NCBI RefSeq assembly: GCF_001429395.1
Contig: NZ_LMJT01000005.1
Span: 186,001 to 250,000, forward strand
Direction of reading: 5' to 3'
Length of the DNA: 64,000 nucleotides
DNA from: Allobosea sp. Root381
GTDB lineage: Bacteria; Pseudomonadota; Alphaproteobacteria; Rhizobiales; Beijerinckiaceae
The notes beneath the pieces were generated by a model. It made no database searches. It was not told the DNA's origin and saw only the letters and a list, made by a program, of their open reading frames with translations. Position 1 is the first letter of the stretch. Each line of letters opens with the position of its first letter. The translations under genes and the position numbers were made by a program. Positions 59,186 through 64,000 of this stretch are shown piece after piece.

Positions 59186-59917
59186 ATGGACAGCAACGCG
59201 CAAGATCGCAGCTCAAATCGCAGGCTGGTTCGCCAGAAGCTGCCGGAATCGCTCGCCCAACAATTACTGCGCGACATTCGTGGCGGCGTGTATCGCGACG
59301 GGGACCTGTTCCCATCCGAGCACGAGTTGATGGAGGTATTCGGCGTCGGCCGCTCGACCGTTCGCGAAGCGCTCGGCACCTTGACGCGACTCGGCTTCAT
59401 CGATGTCCGCTCGGGGCAGCGCGGCCGCGTCCAGCACCCGACCGCCGAGCATCTGCTGACGTCGAGCAACGAGATCGCCCAATTCCTCGTCGCCGACCCG
59501 CTGGGCGCCGGCCAGTTCCACGAGTTCAGGCAGGTGATGGAGGTGGGCATGGCGCGACGCGCCGCCGAGCTCGTCAGCGCCAGCTTCGTCGAGCGGCTGC
59601 ACGAGATCCTGGAGCGCAACCGTGCCGCGATCAGCGACCAGCCGCGCTTCGTCGAGACCGATTTCGAGTTTCACCAGGCGATCAGCACCGTGACCGACAA
59701 CCCGGTCTTCCCGGCTTTCATCAAGGCGATGAGCACCTGGCTCTACGCCCAGCGCACCGCGACTGCGTCCTTCGGTGCCGAGGAACAGTGCCGGATCTCA
59801 TACGAGTTCCACGAGCGAATCTTCCACGCGATCGCCGCCGGCGATTCCGATGTCGCGGGCCGCGAGATGAGCGCGCATCTGTCTCAGGTCAACGACGTGT
59901 TTCTGCGGTCATCGTAG
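59186..59917 (+). CDS. GntR family transcriptional regulator (FadR/FCD type)
   Basis: A 243-residue regulator: wHTH at about residues 20-85 (DGDLFPSEHELMEVFGVGRS, REALGTLTRLGFIDVRSG) and an FCD domain (about residues 95-235) with the His/Asp pattern of metal-assisted ligand binding (VETDFEFHQAIS, SYEFHERIFHAIAAGD). It probably represses the divergent oxidoreductase-tct operon and releases on binding the transported acid or a derivative. The ATG at 59186 has GGGGGTGAG ahead. Confidence 0.9.
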   Translation: MDSNAQDRSSNRRLVRQKLPESLAQQLLRDIRGGVYRDGDLFPSEHELMEVFGVGRSTVREALGTLTRLGFIDVRSGQRGRVQHPTAEHLLTSSNEIAQFLVADPLGAGQFHEFRQVMEVGMARRAAELVSASFVERLHEILERNRAAISDQPRFVETDFEFHQAISTVTDNPVFPAFIKAMSTWLYAQRTATASFGAEEQCRISYEFHERIFHAIAAGDSDVAGREMSAHLSQVNDVFLRSS

Positions 59918-60086
59918 CATCAGCGCCAAGGCGCATCGGACGCGCGGCGCCACGAAGGCTGACCTCTGCGACTGCATCGCGCGCCTTTACAAAACGGTCC
60001 GCAGGCACTCGACCAGCGGCCGTCTCGGCCCGGCCGCGATCGAAAAAAGCGGAATGAGCTTGACTGGCCGTCGGCACCGGCTCGCT

Positions 60087-61172
60087 TCAACCAACCCAGC
60101 TTTGGCCCGGCCTTGCCACCAGGAACCGATCGTTCGGGACGGCTCGCCTTGCAAGCGCACGGCTGAGATCGAGGGCCGGCTGCTCGACCCCCTCGTCGGT
60201 CAGTTGAAACGTCCCCCAGTGAAATCCGAGGGCCTGTCTTGCACCGAGCAGCCGGAAGGCCTGAACTGCGTCGTCCGGGTTCATGTGTTGGTCCGCCATG
60301 AACCAGCGCGGCTCATATGCGCCGATCGGCAGGAGCGCGAGGTCTATGTGCCGATGTCGCGCAGCGACCGCCCGGAAGATTCGTCCGTCGCCGAGCCCGG
60401 TATCACCTGCGAAATAGACCGTCCGGCCAGGGGCCGTGAGCACGAACCCTGCCCAGAGCGCATGGTTGCGATCATTCAGGGTTCGCGCGGACCAATGCTG
60501 GGCCGGCACCGCCCTGGCGGTCACGCCGGGCCCCAGCACGGTCCGCTCGCCCCAGTCCAGCGTCGTGACCGCGATCGCCGGATCCCGCGCCCTGATGATC
60601 GCATCGTTGCCGAGCGGGGCCACGATCAGCGGCCGGTCCCGGCGCCAAAGGCGCTCGATCGTCGGCAGGTCGAGATGGTCGTAGTGATTATGCGAGATCA
60701 GGACGGCGTCGATCCGGGGAAGATCCGCGAAGGCGATGCCCGGTGGATTATGGCGGCGCGGGCCCACGGTCGAAAACGGGCTCGCGCGCTCCGACCAGAC
60801 CGGATCGGTGAGGATCGAGAGGCCGCCGATCTGGAGGAGGAAGGTCGCGTGGCCGACCATGATCGCGCGAAGCCCGCCCTGCGCAGGTCTCGGCGGGCGC
60901 GCGCCTGCGAAAGGGCTTGGATAGGGATAGGGCCAGCTCTGCCGGTCGCCGGTGAGGCGCCATCGCAACACGTCCGCGAGGCCCCGCGGCTCGGCTCTCC
61001 GTTGGGGATTGAAAAAGCGCTCACCATCGAAATGATCGCTGACCGGACCGGAATAGTAGAAGGTCCTGCCGGAGGGGCGGTCCGTCTCGGCAGGTCGTGC
61101 CTGCCCGGCTCCCACGATGCCACCGAGCATACCCAGAGCCAGCCGCCCGGCAGATCGTCTTGTACACCGCAT
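60087..61172 (-). CDS. Metallo-beta-lactamase-fold hydrolase (NAPE-PLD/UlaG-like)
   Basis: A 361-residue protein, probably exported (N-terminal GRLALGMLGGIVGAGQARPA). The metal-binding motif HNHYDHLD, then AVPAQHWSARTL, VYFAGDTGLGDG and ALGFHWGTFQLTDE follow the pattern of the MBL family related to N-acyl-phosphatidylethanolamine phospholipase D. The substrate is unknown. The ATG at 61172 follows GAGAGGCAGG. Confidence 0.85.
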   Translation of the reverse strand: MRCTRRSAGRLALGMLGGIVGAGQARPAETDRPSGRTFYYSGPVSDHFDGERFFNPQRRAEPRGLADVLRWRLTGDRQSWPYPYPSPFAGARPPRPAQGGLRAIMVGHATFLLQIGGLSILTDPVWSERASPFSTVGPRRHNPPGIAFADLPRIDAVLISHNHYDHLDLPTIERLWRRDRPLIVAPLGNDAIIRARDPAIAVTTLDWGERTVLGPGVTARAVPAQHWSARTLNDRNHALWAGFVLTAPGRTVYFAGDTGLGDGRIFRAVAARHRHIDLALLPIGAYEPRWFMADQHMNPDDAVQAFRLLGARQALGFHWGTFQLTDEGVEQPALDLSRALARRAVPNDRFLVARPGQSWVG

Positions 61173-62040
61173 CGATACCTGCCTCTCGTGATATTTACCG
61201 CATGATGATGTTGGCTGTTCGATAGCCCCGATAGCCTATACGTCATCAGAGCGGCTTTCAGGCGACATCTCAATGTCCGTAGCTAGCGCGCGAGGCTGAC
61301 AGCGCGACGCGCAGAAGCCCGCTGGCACCCGCGATAGTCGGCGAACGGTGCGGGGCGATGTTTGCGGCTGATTGCAACTGTCGCGATTCGGGGTCCCTGC
61401 GACCTTTGAGAGCCGCGCCCCTACAGGCGCGCACATGACTCATTCAAAATGGGGTCTTCGGTCGCGTCGGCCAACGACCCGACACCGATGCGATTGGGTA
61501 CCAAACGGGCGAGCACGAAAAAGGGTGGACCGGAGGGCGCCCTGTAGGGGCTGTTTTATCGTGCTAGGTGTCAGAGCTTCGATTCTGAAGGCATGAACCT
61601 TGACGGCGCTGGATTCTCGCTGAGCTGTCCTTCTCCCCGAATTGCGCCAAATTTCGCGTCCCCTTGCGGGACTGGGAGGGTGCATCCAAGAAGGACGAAG
61701 GCGGCCGATTTCCGCTGGGACCACGCTTGAAACGGCGCATCGCGCCGTTCGGTGGTCTTGCGGAACGGTCGACACGCGGGCGCGCTTCGTTGGTGTTGTC
61801 CGGCGGCACGCTCGTTGGGATGACGCTTATCGAAGCTGCGAGGAATGGTGACGCAGCTTGGTTGGCGCCCTGAACCCAATGGCTCTCTCTCGAATGAGAA
61901 CCATGCGATCCACAGCTAGGTGACAGGCGGGAGCGGGGATCAGCTTGTCAACAAGCTTGGCCCGAACGGCGGCTGATGAGAAATCAGCCCGCCACCATTC
62001 TGGTAGGAGCTCAACAAATAGTTGAATGTTAAGAGAAAAA
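61173..62040. other. Gene-poor region downstream of tRNA-Arg
   Basis: 868 bases in which I cannot support a gene: all open frames are short and without ribosome binding sites. GCCCCTACAGG (61417-61427) and CCTGTAGGGGC (61541-61551) are exact inverted repeats, and GATAGCCCCGATAGCC lies near 61222. Base use is more even than in the genes. It could hold remnants of inserted DNA at the tRNA 3' end, but I find no integrase, transposase or copy of the tRNA end. Confidence 0.4.
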
Positions 62041-62117
62041 TGGCGCGCCCGAAAGGATTCGAACCTCTGACCCTCAGATTCGTAGTCTGATGCTCTATCC
62101 AGCTGAGCTACGGGCGC
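62041..62117 (-). tRNA. tRNA-Arg(ACG)
   Basis: On the minus strand a full 77-base cloverleaf is seen: acceptor GCGCCCG pairing with CGGGCGC, D-arm with AGCTCAGCTGGATAGAGC, anticodon stem TCAGA/TCTGA with loop CTACGAA (anticodon ACG), T-arm AGAGGTTCGAATCCTTT, discriminator G and encoded CCA. ACG is read as ICG after editing. T-rich sequence follows the CCA. Confidence 0.95.
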
Positions 62118-62385
62118 GTATCGGGAAACGGCGACTGCCGTCCGGCCCGATGTCGGGGGAGATAGCCGCTCTCTCGCGCCTTGGCAACCCTCAAAGTCGT
62201 CTAGCTGGCGAAAGTTTCCCCAGCCCGCCCCCGCCCCTCGGCCGCAGCCGCAGCACGGCTCACCGGCGAGCGGGAGGAGCATCCTGAAATCACGCCGATG
62301 CGAAACAGACAAAGCGCTTGATCGAGCCGACCCCAGCCACGGAGTCGCCGCCACGCGGCCGGGTCATCCATCGGCTGCGGGGCCG

Positions 62386-64000
62386 TCAGTTCTCGACGAA
62401 TTGCAGCCGGTGCAGCCGCGCATAGGCGCCCTTCCGCGCCAGCAATGTTTCATGGTTGCCGGTCTCGACGATCTTGCCTTCTTCCAGCACGACGATCAGG
62501 TCGGCCTCGCGGACCGTCGACAGGCGATGCGCGATGACGAGGGTGGTGCGGTCCTTCATCAACCTGCCCAGAGCCTGCTGGACGAGGCGCTCGGATTCGG
62601 CGTCGAGCGCGCTCGTCGCCTCGTCGAGCAGCAGGATCGGGGCATCCTTGAGAATCGCTCGAGCGATCGCGATTCGCTGGCGCTCGCCGCCCGAGAGCTT
62701 CTGCCCGCGCTCGCCGACGGAGGAATCATAGCCTTCCGGCATCCCCATGATGAAGTCGTGCGCTGCGGCATCCTTTGCGGCAGCGACGATCTCCGCCTCG
62801 CTCGCGCCCGGCCGCCCGAAGGCGATGTTGGCGCGGACCGTATCGTCGAACAGCACGACATCCTGGCTGACGACGCCAACCTGCGCGCGCAAGGAGGCGA
62901 GCGTCAGTTCGCGCAGATTCTGACCGTCGATCTCGACGCGGCCTTCGGAGGGATCGTAGAGGCGCGGCACCAGCGCCAGCAGCGTCGACTTGCCCGAGCC
63001 GGAGCGGCCGACCAGCGCTGTGGTCTTGCCGCCTTGAGCGACGAGGTCGATGCCCTCGAGCGCCCGCGCATCGTCGCGATAGCGGAAACGCAGCTGCTTG
63101 AAGGCGACCTCGCCGGCGCCGATCTGCAGCGGCCTGGCGTCGGGCCGCTCGACGATCATCGGCCGCTCGTCCATCAGCGCATAGTAGCGCTTCAACGAGG
63201 CGCCGGCCTCCTGGACGATGGCGTTGAGGTTGCCGAGGGAGCGCAGCGGCTGGGCCGCGAGCAGCAGCGCGGAGACATAGCCGGTAAAATCGCCGACCGT
63301 CGAGCCGCCCGAGGTGATGCGCACGCCGATCGCCGCCAGCACGCCGGCAACCGCCAGGCCACCGCCGACCTCGAGCAAAGGGTCGAGCCGGCCGCGCGCA
63401 TTCGCCGCCTTCATCTTCAAGGCGCGGATGCGCTCGAAGGCAGCGGCGGCCCGGCCCTCCAGATAGGGCTCGAGCGTATCGGTCTTGGCCGCGCGGGCGC
63501 CCTGCAGGCTCTCTGTGACGAGGCTGGCCATCAGGCCGGTCTGCTCCTGCTGCGAGGTCGCCATGCGGCGCAGTTTCCGGCCGATACTGCCGATCGGCTG
63601 CGCCACGACGGGCGCGATCAGCAGTACCACCAGCGTCATCTGCCAATCGATCCAGAACATTGCCCCGACGAGGGCGATCGCCGTCAGCACGTCGCGTACG
63701 GCGATGTTGATCAGCCGCGTCAGCGCCTCCTTGACGAAGGTGAAGTCGGTGGTGAAGCGCTGCGTCAGCGAGGCCGGATTCTCGCGATGCAGCTGCGCGA
63801 GATCGGCCCGGATCAGATGTGAATAGAGCGCCGTCTGCATGTCGGCCTCGATCCGGCTGACGACGCTGTTGGTCATCACCGTCTGCGCGAGCAGCGAGAA
63901 GCCCTTGATCGCGGTGACGATCACCACCACGACCGCGACCGCGTTGACGACACCGATATCGATGCCGACCGATTTCGAGACGAGGCGCTCCATCCGCCGC
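62386..64000 (-). CDS. MsbA-like ABC exporter, truncated at the window edge
   Basis: At least 535 residues of a half-transporter with fused membrane and ATPase domains; the frame runs off the right edge, so the N-terminus is missing. The ATPase has Walker A GRSGSGKS, signature LSGGERQRIAIARAIL, Walker B ILLLDEATSALD and H-loop AHRLSTV. The membrane part has the conserved Q-loop neighbour GVVSQDVVLFDDTVRANIAF. This kind flips lipids or exports drugs; the lipid A flippase role is a guess. The stop is at 62386. Confidence 0.9.
   Translation of the reverse strand, partial: RRMERLVSKSVGIDIGVVNAVAVVVVIVTAIKGFSLLAQTVMTNSVVSRIEADMQTALYSHLIRADLAQLHRENPASLTQRFTTDFTFVKEALTRLINIAVRDVLTAIALVGAMFWIDWQMTLVVLLIAPVVAQPIGSIGRKLRRMATSQQEQTGLMASLVTESLQGARAAKTDTLEPYLEGRAAAAFERIRALKMKAANARGRLDPLLEVGGGLAVAGVLAAIGVRITSGGSTVGDFTGYVSALLLAAQPLRSLGNLNAIVQEAGASLKRYYALMDERPMIVERPDARPLQIGAGEVAFKQLRFRYRDDARALEGIDLVAQGGKTTALVGRSGSGKSTLLALVPRLYDPSEGRVEIDGQNLRELTLASLRAQVGVVSQDVVLFDDTVRANIAFGRPGASEAEIVAAAKDAAAHDFIMGMPEGYDSSVGERGQKLSGGERQRIAIARAILKDAPILLLDEATSALDAESERLVQQALGRLMKDRTTLVIAHRLSTVREADLIVVLEEGKIVETGNHETLLARKGAYARLHRLQFVEN

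Noticed and set aside
61664..61873. A 69-residue plus-strand frame that could be a transposase remnant
   Set aside because: No transposase motif can be seen, and there is no ribosome binding site; kept only as part of the gene-poor region.

Overview
This 64 kb window comes from a high-G+C bacterial chromosome. Gene content and protein sequences point to an alphaproteobacterium of the order Hyphomicrobiales. The genus resembles Bosea, but that is inference from memory; no taxonomic marker gene lies in the window. About 35 kb (1.0-35.7 kb) is a nearly continuous respiratory island for growth at low oxygen on nitrogen oxides. The rest is accessory and housekeeping sequence.

Layout. 0-1 kb: the N-terminus of an oxidoreductase and a divergent GntR regulator, with two identical palindromes between them. 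1.0-8.2 kb: oxygen-independent haem synthesis (hemN), an NnrS protein, and a full set for anaerobic ubiquinone synthesis (ubiX, ubiD, and divergent ubiT-ubiU-ubiV). 8.3-11.2 kb: a small unknown protein, pseudoazurin, a second NnrS and an FmdE-like protein. 11.2-23.4 kb, all on the minus strand: two Crp/Fnr regulators at the ends enclose norF, norE, nirV, nirK, a four-gene unknown module (DUF59, double DUF2249, 12-TM protein, DUF2249), a 51-residue membrane protein and norDQBC. 23.7-28.4 kb, plus strand: napEFDABC (periplasmic nitrate reductase). 28.8-35.7 kb, plus strand: cbb3 oxidase ccoNOQP, two small or unknown membrane genes, then ccoI and ccoS.

How they work together. Electrons from an anaerobically made quinone pool pass through NapC to NapAB (nitrate to nitrite). 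They also pass through cytochrome c or pseudoazurin to NirK (nitrite to NO) and NorBC (NO to N2O). The cbb3 oxidase serves when traces of oxygen are present. No nos genes are in the window. Seven TTG-N8-CAA dyads sit ahead of hemN, ubiD/ubiT, pseudoazurin, nirK, the DUF2249 module, norC and nap. This suggests that one or both NnrR/DNR-type regulators coordinate respiration, haem supply and quinone supply.

35.9-54 kb holds a serine beta-lactamase-like hydrolase, an HlyD-type protein, polyphosphate kinase 2 with several unknown neighbours, a membrane-anchored wHTH/TPR regulator, a FixJ-like response regulator, a SulP transporter, a CYTH-CHAD protein carrying a 28-bp perfect inverted repeat, DUF2950 and DUF3300 proteins, and a TIM-barrel/cupin fusion. 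54-60 kb is a catabolic module: tripartite tricarboxylate transporter tctCBA, a SAF-domain oxidoreductase and a divergent GntR regulator. 60-64 kb has a metallo-beta-lactamase-fold hydrolase, a gene-poor stretch, tRNA-Arg(ACG) and a truncated MsbA-like ABC exporter.
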